Shown here: positions 15,307 to 24,981 of the stretch, piece by piece | Layout: each line of letters opens with the position of its first letter | How positions within the stretch are numbered: the stretch's first letter is position 1 | DNA from: Pseudopelagicola sp. | Lineage (GTDB): Bacteria; Pseudomonadota; Alphaproteobacteria; Rhodobacterales; Rhodobacteraceae | Direction: 5' to 3' | Assembly: GCA_026195905.1 (NCBI GenBank) | Contig: JAPHRE010000065.1 | Span: forward strand, 1 to 34,003 | Length of the DNA: 34,003 nt | Notes under the pieces: model-generated | What the model saw: only the letters and a program-made list of their open reading frames with translations | What the model was told of the DNA's origin: nothing | The model's database searches: none | Translations under genes and position numbers: made by a program

Positions 15307-16980
15307 TTAGCGGGCCGTGACCTTTTCAGGTTTGGCCATCCATTCCTTGCCGCGCAGCATCGCTTTCCAATAGATCGGCGGCAGGATTTGTTCCTTGAGA
15401 ATCCATGCCGCGCGCGTCGGCTTGGTGCCGTCGATCATCCATGTCGGGAAGGTCGGCATCAGCACACCGCCATAGCCAAATTCCGCCAGAAGGATTTTGC
15501 CGCGCTCCACGGTCAGCGGGCAGGAGCCATAGCCGTTATAGATCGCGGTGGGCGATTTGCCGTCGATATCGTCGATGAGGTTTTCGGCGACGGTCGGGGC
15601 TTGCACACGGGCGGCGGCGGCGGTCTTGGCGTTGGGCGCGTTCATCACGTCGCCAAGCGACCAGATATTGTCATACTCGGTATGGCGCAGGGTCGATTGA
15701 TCGACATCGACCCAACCGGCGGCATCGGCCAGCGGCGAGACGCGGATAAAGTCCGGCGCGCATTGTGGCGGGGTGACATGGATCATGTCGAACTCGGTTG
15801 TCACGGTTTCCGGCGCGGCGTCGGGGCGGTTGATGGTGAAGCTCGCGGTTTTGGCGACGCCATCGACGGCGGTCAGGTTGTGGAAGTAGTTCACCGTTGC
15901 GCCGTAGCGGTCGATATATTGCTCAAGCGCGGGCACGTAGTCCTTGACGCCGAAGAGCACACCGCCGGCGTTCATGAATTGGATATCCACCGACCCGAGG
16001 CGGCCCATGCGCTCCCAGTTGTTGGCGGAGAGGTAGAGCGCCTTTTGCGGCGCACCGGCGCATTTGATCGGCATGGGCGGTTGGGTAAAGAGGGCGCGCC
16101 CGCCTTTGAAGTCGCGCACCAGCTCCCAGGTATAGGGGGCAAGGTCATAGCGGTAGTTTGATGTCACACCGTTGCGCCCAAGGGTTTCAACAAGCCCGTC
16201 AACCGCGCCCCAGTCGAGTTTCAGCCCCGGACAGACCACGAGGCGTTTGTATTTCACCACCCGACAGCCATCGAGGACCACGGCGTTGTCCTTGGGTTCG
16301 AACGCGGCCACGGCGGATTTGAGCCAATGCACGCCTTTGGGGATCAGAGAGCCCATAGTTTTGGCGGTGGTTTCGGCGTCAAACACGCCGCCGCCGACCA
16401 TCGTCCAGCCGGGTTGGTAGTAATGCGTGTCTGCCGGATCGATCACCGCGATGTCGAGGCCGGGGCGGCGCGATTTGAGCGACGAGGCCACGGCGATGCC
16501 GGCTGCGCCGCCGCCGACGATCACGACATCATAAGAGGCGTCGCCGGTATCGGTCGGGGTTTTGCCGCCATTGACGATACGGCGCACCACGCCCGCCATG
16601 TCATAGCCTGCGCTTTTGGTCGCGGCGAGGATGTCGGCGGTTGGCGTATCGCCCGCCTTGGACAGCGACCAGAGCGTCGCGCAGCGTGTGCCGGTGCGGC
16701 AATAGGCCAGCACCGGGCCGGGCAGCTCCATCAGGGCGGCGGCGAAATCTTCGGCGTCCTGGTCCGTGACCTTGCCCGACACAACGGGCAGGTAGCGACA
16801 GGTCAGACCCTCTTGGCGGGCGAGTTGTTCGATCTCGTCAAAGGCGGGTTGGTCCGCGCCTTCGCCGTCGGGGCGGTTGCAGATGATGGCGCGAAAGCCC
16901 CGCGCCTTGATCGTTTGCACGTCCTGGGCGGTGATCTGGGGGGCGACCGAAACCTGATCGGTGATCTTTCTGGCGTCCAT
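15307..16980 (-). CDS. DUF442 (sulfurtransferase/phosphatase-like) - type II sulfide:quinone oxidoreductase fusion
   Basis: A 557-residue two-domain protein. Residues 1-110 are a DUF442/TIGR01244 domain with a Cys-x4-Arg loop, CRTGTR at 94-99, like persulfide-carrying rhodaneses. Residues about 148-557 are a flavoprotein closely resembling human SQOR: FAD loop GGGAAG at 156-161, PIKCAGAPQK with C307, LFGVKDY at 342-348, GYGSCPLT with C487, and the C-terminal YWKAMLRG membrane-binding segment. C307 and C487 match the human catalytic pair (C201/C379) in context and spacing. The enzyme should oxidise sulfide and reduce quinone at the membrane face. The fused domain could take the sulfane sulfur (inference). 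AAGGA precedes the ATG at 16980. It is divergent from the oxoprolinase-like gene and upstream of sulP. Confidence 0.88.
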   Translation of the reverse strand: MDARKITDQVSVAPQITAQDVQTIKARGFRAIICNRPDGEGADQPAFDEIEQLARQEGLTCRYLPVVSGKVTDQDAEDFAAALMELPGPVLAYCRTGTRCATLWSLSKAGDTPTADILAATKSAGYDMAGVVRRIVNGGKTPTDTGDASYDVVIVGGGAAGIAVASSLKSRRPGLDIAVIDPADTHYYQPGWTMVGGGVFDAETTAKTMGSLIPKGVHWLKSAVAAFEPKDNAVVLDGCRVVKYKRLVVCPGLKLDWGAVDGLVETLGRNGVTSNYRYDLAPYTWELVRDFKGGRALFTQPPMPIKCAGAPQKALYLSANNWERMGRLGSVDIQFMNAGGVLFGVKDYVPALEQYIDRYGATVNYFHNLTAVDGVAKTASFTINRPDAAPETVTTEFDMIHVTPPQCAPDFIRVSPLADAAGWVDVDQSTLRHTEYDNIWSLGDVMNAPNAKTAAAARVQAPTVAENLIDDIDGKSPTAIYNGYGSCPLTVERGKILLAEFGYGGVLMPTFPTWMIDGTKPTRAAWILKEQILPPIYWKAMLRGKEWMAKPEKVTAR

Positions 16981-17044
16981 TTGTCTTTATCCTTCTTGGC
17001 GGTCGCGGGTGCGCGGCGCGCCGGTGAGTGCTGAATTTGGCAAG

Positions 17045-17073
17045 TATATATGCGGTTGTGGGCGGTCGCGAAA
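17045..17073 (-). promoter_or_regulatory. possible sigma70-type promoter of the SQR fusion
   Basis: On the - strand, TTTCGC (17073-17068) is separated by 17 nt from TATATA (17050-17045), about 65 nt upstream of the SQR start. The AT-rich TATATA stands out in a GC-rich divergent region. The -35 match is weak, so this is tentative. I looked for ATTC-N8-GAAT here and found only a lone GAAT half-site. Confidence 0.35.
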
Positions 17074-17149
17074 GGTTGTCGCTGTCGCAGGGCGTTGACA
17101 TTGGCGCGGGCTGTGGGTCTGGTCAGCGCTAAGCGGATAGGAGGGCACG

Positions 17150-20100
17150 ATGAGCGGGGCTTGGGAATTCTGGATCGACCGGGGCGGGACGTTTACGGAT
17201 GTGGTTGCACGCAGGCCGGATGGCAGCGTGGCGACGCACAAGCTCTTGTCGGAGAACCCCGAACGCTACAAGGATGCCGCCGTGCAGGGCATTCGCGAGA
17301 TGATGGGGGCTGAAGGGGATTTCCCGCAAGGCAGCATTCGGGCGGTCAAGATGGGCACGACCGTGGCTACCAATGCGTTGCTTGAGCGTAAGGGCGAGCG
17401 GGTTTTGTTGATTATCACCAAGGGGTTCCGCGATCTTTTGGAGATCGGATATCAGGCGCGGCCGCGGCTTTTCGATCTTGAGATCAAGCGGCCTGATTTG
17501 CTCTATGAGCGGGTCATCGAGATGGATGAGCGGCTTGATGCGGAGGGCGCGGTCTTGCGCCCGCTTGATGAGGCGGCGCTTCGGGCCGAGATGCAGGCGG
17601 GGTATGATGCCGGCATTCGCGCGGTGGCGATTGCAGGGCTGCATGGCTATCTCAACCCGGTGCATGAGGTGCGCGCGGCAGAGATGGCGCGCGAGATCGG
17701 ATTTACGCAGGTCTCGACCAGTGCGGAGGTCTCGCGGCTGGCCAAGTTGGTGGGGCGCGGGGATACCACGGTTGTGGATGCCTATCTGTCGCCGATCCTG
17801 CGCCGCTATGTCGATCAGGTCGCGGGCGCCTTGGATATGGGGCGGGCGTGTGAGCGGTTGTTGTTCATGCAGTCCAACGGCGGGTTGACGGATGCGAGCC
17901 TGTTTCATGGTCGCGATGCGATCCTGTCGGGGCCAGCGGGCGGGATTGTCGGTATGGTCAAGACCGCAGAGGCGGCGGGGTTTGATCGGCTCATCGGGTT
18001 TGACATGGGCGGCACCTCGACCGATGTCAGCCACTACGCCGGGGATTATGAGCGCAGTTTCGAGACCGAGGTTGCGGGCGTGCGGATGCGTGCGCCGATG
18101 ATGGATATTCATACGGTCGCCGCCGGGGGCGGGTCGATCTGTGCCTTCCGCGATGGGCGGTTTCAGGTCGGGCCGGAAAGCGCGGGCGCCGATCCGGGGC
18201 CAGCGTGTTATCGGCGCGGCGGGCCGCTTACGGTCACGGATTGCAATGTCATGTTGGGGAAATTGAACCCGGATCATTTTCCGCATGTGTTTGGTCCCGA
18301 AGGGGATTTGCCGCTGGATGCGGATGTGGTGCGGGAAGGGTTCGCGCAAATGGCGGAAGAGATCGCCGCCGCCACGGGACAGCCCGCGCAAAGCCCCGAG
18401 GCGGTTGCCGAAGGGTTCCTGCGCATTGCGGTCGACAATATGGCCAACGCGATCAAGAAGATCAGCGTGCAGCGCGGCCATGATGTGACGCAATATACGT
18501 TGCAATGTTTTGGCGGCGCGGGTGGGCAACACGCCTGTCTTGTGGCCGACGCCTTGGGGATGACGCGGGTGTTTGTGCATCCATACGCTGGCGTATTGTC
18601 AGCCTATGGTATGGGGCTTGCCGAGATCCGGGCGATGCGCGAGGTGCAGCTTGATGCGCCGTTGGATGATGAGACCGCAGCGCAAAATGCGCTTGCCGGG
18701 ATCACGCAAGAGGCGCGGGATGAGGTTCTAAGTCAAGGGGTTGGCCACGTGCGCAGCGAGGCGCGGGCGCATCTGCGCTATGAGGGATCGCATCAGGCGC
18801 TTGAGATTCCATACGGCTCCGTATCCAATATGCGGGACGCGTTTGAAGCGGCGCATAAACAGAGGTTTGGGTTTGTGTCGCCAGAGCGCGCGGTGATGTT
18901 CGAGATGCTTTCGGTCGAGGCGATTGGCGAGACCGGCGAGGCACCGGGCCGGGCGGCGGCGCTTGCGGATGCGGCGGGCGTTGGGGCCGAGATCGCGCGG
19001 ATTGCGGTTCATGTCGATGAGGCGCGGCGCGATGTGCCGCTTTATGATCGCGCCAGGCTTGGGCGCGGGGCGGTTGTCACCGGGCCAGCCGTCATTGCCG
19101 AGGCCACAGGGACGAATATGATCGAGCCGGGATGGCGCGCGCAGGTCGATGATGCAGGCAATCTTGTGCTTGAGCGTATTGCGGAAATGACCCGCGCGCG
19201 GGCAGCGGGGACCGAGGCGGACCCGGTCTTGCTTGAGGTGTTCAACAATCTTTTCATGTCGGTCGCGGATCAGATGGGCGCGACGCTGGCCAATACGTCA
19301 TGGTCGGTCAACATCAAGGAGCGGCTCGATTTCTCCTGTGCGATTTTTGATACCAAGGGCGATCTTGTCGCCAACGCGCCGCATGTTCCGGTGCATCTTG
19401 GGTCGATGGCGGAGTCGATCCGCACGGTGATGCGCGAAAACCCGGACGTGCAGGAGGGCGACGCCTTTATGCTCAACTCGCCCTATAACGGCGGCACGCA
19501 TTTGCCGGATGTGACGGTTGTCACGCCGGTGTTTCAGGGCGGCAAGGTGGTGTTCTGGCTCGGCTCACGCGGGCATCATGCCGATATTGGCGGGCGCACG
19601 CCGGGGTCGGGGCCGCCGGATTCCAGACATATCGAGGAAGAGGGCGTTCTCATCGACAATGTGCGCCTTGTCGAGGCGGGCAATTTTCAGGAAGCGCGGG
19701 CGCGGGCGGTGCTTGCCAGTGGGCGCTATCCGGCGCGTAACCCGGATCAGAATATGGCCGACCTCAAGGCGCAGGTCGCGGCGAACGAGACCGGGCGGCG
19801 CGAGTTGCTCAAGGTGGTGGGGCAATACGGGCTTGATGTGGTGCGGGCCTATATGGACCATGTGCAGGACAATGCCGAGGAATGCGTGCGCCGGGTTGTG
19901 GATCGTCTCAAGGATGGGGCGTTTTCCTATGAGATGGACAATGGCGCACGGATCGAGGTCAAGGTGTCAGTCGATCGCGCGGCGCGCGAGGCGGTGATTG
20001 ATTTCACCGGCACAAGCGCGCAGCAGGAGGGCAATTACAACGCGCCCCTGTCGATCTGTCGTGCGGTGGTGCTCTATGTGTTTCGCACGATGGTGGGCGC

Positions 20101-20740
20101 GGAAATTCCGCTTAACGAGGGCTGTCTCAAGCCGCTTCGGATTGTGGTGCCGGAGGGGTCGATGCTCAACCCCGGCTATCCGGCAGCGGTTATTGCGGGC
20201 AATACCGAGGTCAGTCAGGCGACGTGCAACGCCCTATACGGGGCGCTTGGGGTGGTGGCGTGTTCTCAGGCGACGATGAACAATTTCATCTGGGGCAATG
20301 ACGATTTCCAGAACTATGAGACCATCGCCGGGGGGACCGGCGCGGGGCCGGGGTTCAAGGGCTGTGACGCGGTGCAGAGCCATATGACCAACACGCGGAT
20401 GACCGATCCCGAAATTCTTGAAAAGCGGTTCCCGGTGCGGCTTGAGACCTTTCAGATTCGACCCTGTTCCGGCGGAAAAGGGCGTTGGGACGGGGGCAAT
20501 GGCGCGCTTCGAACCATGCGGTTTCTTGTGCCGGTGACGGTTACGACGCTCACGTCGCACCGCCGGGTGCCGCCGTTTGGCGGCGATGGGGGCGGGGCCG
20601 GGGCCGTGGGCGAGAATTGGGCCGAGATGCCGGATGGCACGCGGCGCGACCTGCCGGGCAATGCCGAGATTGATCTTCCAGCGGGAAGCGTCTTTGGCAT
20701 GGCGACGCCGGGCGGCGGCGGCTGGGGGCGTGGTTCCTAA
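17150..20740 (+). CDS. fused HyuA-HyuB hydantoinase/5-oxoprolinase family protein
   Basis: A 1196-residue ATP-dependent lactam hydrolase. The N-terminal HyuA part (about 1-680) has the sugar-kinase-like ATP fold: [12 protein letters not shown] at about 8-19, [11 protein letters not shown] from 68, SGPAGGIVG near 260, and [11 protein letters not shown] from 284. The C-terminal HyuB part (about 690-1196) has [46 protein letters not shown] and [15 protein letters not shown]. The single-chain A-B order matches eukaryotic-type 5-oxoprolinase (OPLAH), which opens 5-oxoproline to glutamate. Hydantoin or other lactams are alternatives, and the sequence does not settle this. GGAGG lies upstream of the ATG. 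It appears to be a single-gene unit with a candidate terminator after it. Confidence 0.92.
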   Translation: MSGAWEFWIDRGGTFTDVVARRPDGSVATHKLLSENPERYKDAAVQGIREMMGAEGDFPQGSIRAVKMGTTVATNALLERKGERVLLIITKGFRDLLEIGYQARPRLFDLEIKRPDLLYERVIEMDERLDAEGAVLRPLDEAALRAEMQAGYDAGIRAVAIAGLHGYLNPVHEVRAAEMAREIGFTQVSTSAEVSRLAKLVGRGDTTVVDAYLSPILRRYVDQVAGALDMGRACERLLFMQSNGGLTDASLFHGRDAILSGPAGGIVGMVKTAEAAGFDRLIGFDMGGTSTDVSHYAGDYERSFETEVAGVRMRAPMMDIHTVAAGGGSICAFRDGRFQVGPESAGADPGPACYRRGGPLTVTDCNVMLGKLNPDHFPHVFGPEGDLPLDADVVREGFAQMAEEIAAATGQPAQSPEAVAEGFLRIAVDNMANAIKKISVQRGHDVTQYTLQCFGGAGGQHACLVADALGMTRVFVHPYAGVLSAYGMGLAEIRAMREVQLDAPLDDETAAQNALAGITQEARDEVLSQGVGHVRSEARAHLRYEGSHQALEIPYGSVSNMRDAFEAAHKQRFGFVSPERAVMFEMLSVEAIGETGEAPGRAAALADAAGVGAEIARIAVHVDEARRDVPLYDRARLGRGAVVTGPAVIAEATGTNMIEPGWRAQVDDAGNLVLERIAEMTRARAAGTEADPVLLEVFNNLFMSVADQMGATLANTSWSVNIKERLDFSCAIFDTKGDLVANAPHVPVHLGSMAESIRTVMRENPDVQEGDAFMLNSPYNGGTHLPDVTVVTPVFQGGKVVFWLGSRGHHADIGGRTPGSGPPDSRHIEEEGVLIDNVRLVEAGNFQEARARAVLASGRYPARNPDQNMADLKAQVAANETGRRELLKVVGQYGLDVVRAYMDHVQDNAEECVRRVVDRLKDGAFSYEMDNGARIEVKVSVDRAAREAVIDFTGTSAQQEGNYNAPLSICRAVVLYVFRTMVGAEIPLNEGCLKPLRIVVPEGSMLNPGYPAAVIAGNTEVSQATCNALYGALGVVACSQATMNNFIWGNDDFQNYETIAGGTGAGPGFKGCDAVQSHMTNTRMTDPEILEKRFPVRLETFQIRPCSGGKGRWDGGNGALRTMRFLVPVTVTTLTSHRRVPPFGGDGGGAGAVGENWAEMPDGTRRDLPGNAEIDLPAGSVFGMATPGGGGWGRGS

Positions 20741-20781
20741 GGTGGTATGGGGCGGGGCGGGGTCATAAAGCGGATCAAACG

Positions 20782-20816
20782 GGCGCGGAATCGCGCGCCG
20801 CGCTCTTTCCCCTTTG
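20782..20816 (+). terminator. candidate terminator after the HyuA-HyuB gene
   Basis: GGCGCG (20782-20787) pairs with CGCGCC (20794-20799) around a 6-nt loop, and is followed by a pyrimidine-rich run containing CTTTCCCCTTT. The stem is short and the T-tract is interrupted, so confidence is modest. The remaining bases up to 20907 hold no visible gene. Confidence 0.4.
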
Positions 20817-20907
20817 GTTTATATCCGCTAAAGCCCTCGTGACCCGCCTTACGAGGGGCGGAATGATTGATGTAACCCGGCGAATGCGAGGCGGCAGGTA
20901 GGTCCCT

Positions 20908-21186
20908 ATGACCCTTTTCCATTCCCCAAATGCGCAACACAGCCCCGAACAGCGCCGTTTTTACGCGCTGACAGAGATCGCCTATACGACGGTCGATTTC
21001 GCGGCGGCGATTTTGTTTATCGTGGGGTCGGTGTTGTTCTTTTTCGAGAGCCTTGTGACGGTCGGAACGTGGCTGTTCCTGATCGGCTCAATCTGTTTTG
21101 CCATGAAGCCGACGATCCGGCTCTGGCGTGAAATCAAACTTTTGCGGATGGGCGAGTATCAAGACATCGCCGCCAAGAATAGCTGA
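20908..21186 (+). CDS. YrhK-like small membrane protein
   Basis: A 92-residue protein with two hydrophobic segments (about 28-47 and 51-66), joined by a tight turn around FFFESLVTVG, and a basic end near RLWREIKLLRMGEY. This fits the YrhK-like family, small inner-membrane proteins of unknown function. A purine-rich site (AGGTAGG) precedes the ATG at 20908. It ends 11 nt before pheT, so the two are probably co-transcribed. The reason for pairing with a tRNA synthetase subunit is unknown. Confidence 0.78.
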   Translation: MTLFHSPNAQHSPEQRRFYALTEIAYTTVDFAAAILFIVGSVLFFFESLVTVGTWLFLIGSICFAMKPTIRLWREIKLLRMGEYQDIAAKNS

Positions 21187-21197
21187 GGACTGTCCCC

Positions 21198-23597
21198 ATG
21201 AAATTCACCCTTTCCTGGCTGAAAGATCACCTTGAGACCGAGGCGACCCTTGATGAGATTCTCTATGCCCTGACCGATCTCGGGCTTGAGGTCGAAGGCG
21301 TCGAAGATCCGGCGGCAAAACTGGCGGGCTTTACGCTTGCCAAGGTGACCCATGCCGAGCAGCACCCGGACGCGGATCGCCTTCGGGTTTGCAAGGTGGC
21401 GACGGATGAGGGCGAAAAGCAGATCGTCTGCGGCGCGCCGAATGCCCGCGAGGGGATCACCGTGGTTCTTGCCAAGCCGGGCGACTATGTGCCGGGGATC
21501 GACGTCACGCTTTCGGTTGGCAATATTCGCGGCGTGGAGAGCCACGGCATGATGGCCTCGGAGCGCGAGTTGGAATTGTCGGACGAGCATGATGGAATCA
21601 TCGAGTTGCCGTCGGGCGAGGTGGGGCAGACATTCGTTGATTGGCTGGCCGAGAATGACCCCGCCAAGGTCGATCCGGTGATTGAGATCGCGATTACGCC
21701 GAACCGCCCGGATGCTTTGGGTGTGCGGGGGATCGCGCTTGATCTCGCGGCGCGCGGGCTTGGCACGATGAAGCCGGCGCCGGAGGCCGAGATTAAGCCG
21801 GCGTTTGCATCGCCTATCGGGATTAGCATTGACGATGACGCGCGGGAAAACGGATGTGAGGTTTTCGCGGGGCGGCTTATCAAGGGCGTCAAGAACGGAC
21901 CGTCGCCCAAGTGGCTTCAGGATCGGCTGCGCGCGATTGGGTTGCGTCCGATTTCGGCGCTGGTTGATGTCACGAACTTCTTTACCTTTGACCGCAACCG
22001 TCCGCTGCACGTCTTTGACGCCGATAAGGTCAAGGGCGATTTGCGGGTGCATCGGACCAAGGGCGGCGAGACGCTCGTGGGGTTGGACGAGAAAGAATAT
22101 ACCTTTGGGGCCGGTCAGGTGGTGATCTCGGACGATGAGGGCGTCGAGAGCATTGGCGGGATCATGGGCGGTTTGGCGACGGGCTGCACCGAGGAAACCA
22201 CCAATGTGTTTCTTGAGGCCGCCGTGTGGGACCGGGTGCAGATTGCCTATACGGGGCGGGCGCTCAAGATCAATTCGGACGCGCGCTATCGCAATGAGCG
22301 CGGCATTGATCCGGCGTTCAACATGGAGGCGCTCGACCTTGCAACGCAGATGATTATCGACCTGTGCGGAGGGGAGCCTTCGGAGGTTGTTGTGGCGGGC
22401 GAGGTGCCGGATGTGCGCCGGGCTTATAAGCTCGACACCGACCGGGTGCAGTCGCTTGTGGGGATGGAAATCCCGGCCGAAACGCAGCGCGCCACGCTTG
22501 AGGCGCTGGGCTTTGTGCTTGAGGGCGACATGGCGCAGGTGCCGAGCTGGCGGCCCGATGTGATGGGCGAGGCGGACCTTGTGGAAGAGGTCGCGCGCAT
22601 GGCGTCGCTGACCAAACTTGAGGGGCGGCCAATGCGGCGTCCGGTTGAGGGTATTCCGGCCCCGATCCTATCCCCGATGCAAAAGCGCGAACAGATCGCG
22701 CGGCGCACGGCGGCGGCGCTGGGCTATAACGAATGTGTCACCTATAGTTTCATCGACAAAGCGTCGGCGGAGATGTTCGGCGGCGGCGATGATGCGACGA
22801 TGCTTGAGAACCCGATTTCGAGCGAGATGAGCCATATGCGTCCGGCGCTTTTGCCGGGATTGTTGCAGGCGGCGGCGCGCAATCAGGCGCGCGGGTTCAT
22901 GGATATGGCGTTGTTCGAGTGTGGTCCGGCGTTTCACGGCGGCGAGCCGGGCGAGCAGCATTTGTTGATCTCGGGGGTTCTTGTCGGCCGCACGGTTGGC
23001 AAAGATGTGCATGGCGAGAGCCGGGGCGTTGACCTTTACGACGTGAAGGCGGATGCCGAGGCGATCCTCGCGGCGATCGGGGCACCGGCGAAGGTGCAAA
23101 TCCTGCGCGGGGCCGAAGGCTGGTGGCATCCGGGGCGGCACGGCAAAATCTGTCTTGGGCCGAAGAAGGTTCTGGGCGTGTTTGGTGAATTGCATCCGAA
23201 GGTCTTGGCCGAGATGGGCGTAAAGGGACCGGCGGTTGCCTATACGATCTACCCCGAAGAGATCCCGATGCCGCGCAAGAAGAATGCGACGCGTCCGGCG
23301 CTTGTCGTCAACGATCTTCAGGCGGTGGAACGCGATTTCGCCTTTGTCGTGGATAAGGATGTTGAGGCGCTGACCTTGCTCAATGCGGCCGCTGGCGCGG
23401 ATAAGGCGTTGATTGAAGATGTGCGGGTTTTTGACGAATTCATCGGCGGCGCGCTTGGCGAGGATAAGAAATCCATCGCCGTAACCGTGCGCCTTCAGCC
23501 GACGGACAAGACCCTCAAAGAAGCCGACATTGAGGCCGTTGCGGCCAAGATCGTCGAGAAGGTCAGTAAAGCGACCGGCGGTAGCCTGCGCGGGTAA
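21198..23597 (+). CDS. pheT: phenylalanine--tRNA ligase beta subunit
   Basis: The 799-residue beta chain of the alpha2-beta2 phenylalanyl-tRNA synthetase. The N-terminal tRNA-binding (B1/EMAP-like) domain, about 40-150, contains HAEQHPDADRLRVCKV and GVESHGMMASERELEL. B3/B4 editing and B5 domains follow in the middle, and the C-terminal ferredoxin-fold anticodon-binding domain (about 705-799) contains VERDFAFVVDKDV. The ATG at 21198 follows GAGGAC. The catalytic alpha subunit gene pheS, often adjacent to pheT, is not next to it; the preceding gene is the YrhK-like one. A hairpin terminator follows. Identification is secure. Confidence 0.97.
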   Translation: MKFTLSWLKDHLETEATLDEILYALTDLGLEVEGVEDPAAKLAGFTLAKVTHAEQHPDADRLRVCKVATDEGEKQIVCGAPNAREGITVVLAKPGDYVPGIDVTLSVGNIRGVESHGMMASERELELSDEHDGIIELPSGEVGQTFVDWLAENDPAKVDPVIEIAITPNRPDALGVRGIALDLAARGLGTMKPAPEAEIKPAFASPIGISIDDDARENGCEVFAGRLIKGVKNGPSPKWLQDRLRAIGLRPISALVDVTNFFTFDRNRPLHVFDADKVKGDLRVHRTKGGETLVGLDEKEYTFGAGQVVISDDEGVESIGGIMGGLATGCTEETTNVFLEAAVWDRVQIAYTGRALKINSDARYRNERGIDPAFNMEALDLATQMIIDLCGGEPSEVVVAGEVPDVRRAYKLDTDRVQSLVGMEIPAETQRATLEALGFVLEGDMAQVPSWRPDVMGEADLVEEVARMASLTKLEGRPMRRPVEGIPAPILSPMQKREQIARRTAAALGYNECVTYSFIDKASAEMFGGGDDATMLENPISSEMSHMRPALLPGLLQAAARNQARGFMDMALFECGPAFHGGEPGEQHLLISGVLVGRTVGKDVHGESRGVDLYDVKADAEAILAAIGAPAKVQILRGAEGWWHPGRHGKICLGPKKVLGVFGELHPKVLAEMGVKGPAVAYTIYPEEIPMPRKKNATRPALVVNDLQAVERDFAFVVDKDVEALTLLNAAAGADKALIEDVRVFDEFIGGALGEDKKSIAVTVRLQPTDKTLKEADIEAVAAKIVEKVSKATGGSLRG

Positions 23598-23622
23598 GAC
23601 CGCAAGCCGGGAGGCACAGACG

Positions 23623-23653
23623 ACGCGCGCTGACAGGTGTTGGCGCGCGTTTT
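23623..23653 (+). terminator. intrinsic terminator of the yrhK-pheT unit
   Basis: ACGCGCGC (23623-23630) and GCGCGCGT (23643-23650) form a perfect 8-bp stem with a 12-nt loop, followed by a run of four T (23650-23653). It begins 25 nt after the pheT stop. The AT-rich stretch at about 23680-23700 beyond it probably contains the promoter of the methyltransferase gene. Confidence 0.7.
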
Positions 23654-23727
23654 GCGATAAATAGGGCCATTGCGGCGCATATATTATAAATTCGCTATAG
23701 AGCCCGCCATTTTCTTTTGGAGCCCCG

Positions 23728-24363
23728 ATGTCCAACGACAGCACTTTCTGGAACCGTATTGCCGAGAAATACGCGAAATCCCCGATCCGTGATATGGAAG
23801 GCTACGAGGCCACGCTCGACATGACCCGCGCGCATCTCAAGCCGACGGATCACGTTTTGGAATTGGGGTGTGGGACCGGGACAACATCGTTGAAACTGGC
23901 GCCAAGCGTGGCCCGGATCACAGCCACGGATTATGCCGAAGCGATGGTCGCAATCTGCGTGCGTCGGGCAGAGGAACAGGGGGTCGATAATGTGGCGTTC
24001 CGCACCGCTGATCCCTTTGATCCAGCGCTTGAGGTCGGGGGGTATGACGTCGTGATGGGGTGGAACTTTTTTCACTTGCTGGACGATATGCGCGCCGGTT
24101 TCCGTCGCAGCCATGAGCTTTTGGCCCCTGCGGGCCTGCTGGTGGCGAAAACCCCCAGCCTTGGCAGCACCCCATTTGCAAAGCGCCTTTTGCTGCGCGT
24201 CATTGTTGGCATCTTGCAACTTGTGGGAAAGGCGCCAGCGGTGGGGTTTGTGACCATCGAGGAGGTTGAAAATGCGGTAAAAGGCGCAGGGTTTGAGATT
24301 TTGGAGACGCATAACACGGGCGGTCTTGTGCCCAGATCCTACCTGATTGCCCGCAAGGTTTGA
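23728..24363 (+). CDS. class I SAM-dependent methyltransferase, substrate unknown
   Basis: A 211-residue protein with a standard Rossmann methyltransferase fold. The SAM-binding motif I HVLELGCGTGTTSL spans about 42-55, the motif II acidic residue is in ITATDYAEAM, and the post-motif region GYDVVMGWNFFHLLDD follows. The C-terminal part (about 150-211) is hydrophobic, with LLLRVIVGILQLVGKAPAVG, and may bind a lipid-like or quinone-like substrate (inference only). GGAG lies 6 nt upstream of the ATG. The next gene starts 58 nt after its stop. I cannot name the substrate. Confidence 0.85.
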   Translation: MSNDSTFWNRIAEKYAKSPIRDMEGYEATLDMTRAHLKPTDHVLELGCGTGTTSLKLAPSVARITATDYAEAMVAICVRRAEEQGVDNVAFRTADPFDPALEVGGYDVVMGWNFFHLLDDMRAGFRRSHELLAPAGLLVAKTPSLGSTPFAKRLLLRVIVGILQLVGKAPAVGFVTIEEVENAVKGAGFEILETHNTGGLVPRSYLIARKV

Positions 24364-24421
24364 TGGCGCGCGGTTTGAGGCGATAGACTTGGGTCGAACA
24401 GACGTAATAAGGGAGCACAGC

Positions 24422-24871
24422 ATGACACTCAAGATTTACCTATCCGGGGAAATTCATACCGATTGGCGCGAGCAGATCATCGCGGGGGCGAAGGGGCTTG
24501 ATGTGGTGTTCGCCGGCCCGGTGACGGATCACGCGGCGAGCGATGATTGCGGCGTGGCGATCCTTGGGGCGGAAGAGAACAAGTTCTGGCACGACCACAA
24601 GGGCGCGAAGATCAACGCGATCCGCACCCGCAAGGGGATCGAGGATGCGGATATTGTCGTGGTGCGGTTTGGCGAGAAATACAAACAGTGGAACGCGGCT
24701 TTTGATGCGGGCTATGCGGCGGCGCTTGGCAAATCGGTGATTGTCCTGAGCCAGCCGGAACATCAGCACGCCCTTAAAGAGGTGCACGCGGCGGCGCTTG
24801 CCGTGGCGGAGGCACCAAGGCAGGTTGTCGAGATCCTGCGCTATGTTCTGAGCGGTGCGCTTCCGGGCTAA
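24422..24871 (+). CDS. YtoQ family protein (nucleoside deoxyribosyltransferase-like fold)
   Basis: A 149-residue protein beginning [17 protein letters not shown], typical of the YtoQ family, a branch related to nucleoside 2-deoxyribosyltransferases. The central [26 protein letters not shown] (about 76-101) resembles the part of that fold carrying the catalytic acidic residue. Activity of this branch is not established to my knowledge. A frame is open upstream to 24347, but GGGAG lies just before the ATG at 24422 and the extra residues overlap the methyltransferase gene. The neighbours give no functional hint. Confidence 0.85.
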   Translation: MTLKIYLSGEIHTDWREQIIAGAKGLDVVFAGPVTDHAASDDCGVAILGAEENKFWHDHKGAKINAIRTRKGIEDADIVVVRFGEKYKQWNAAFDAGYAAALGKSVIVLSQPEHQHALKEVHAAALAVAEAPRQVVEILRYVLSGALPG

Positions 24872-24981
24872 GGGGGATCGCAGGGCGGCTTTTCCCCATG
24901 ACCGGCGGCTCTCTATGCGTGCAAGGGAGAGTTTGTTACCCTGTGACGCAGGGGACGGGTATCGAACGGAAGGGACACGCG

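Noticed and set aside
15307-16980. Apparent loss of an SQR cysteine: GDVMN (V445) where human SQOR has GDCTN
   Set aside because: Counting residues shows that the human catalytic partner of C201 is the cysteine of the SCPL motif, 178 residues on. Here C307 and C487 (180 apart) are both present, so the active site is intact.
16981-17149. A second ATTC-N8-GAAT operator upstream of the SQR fusion
   Set aside because: Only one GAAT half-site is present, with no ATTC at the right distance, so no claim is made.
17129-18580. 483-codon open frame opposite the start of the HyuA-HyuB gene
   Set aside because: Antisense shadow of a strongly supported gene; composition is typical of a reverse-frame artefact.
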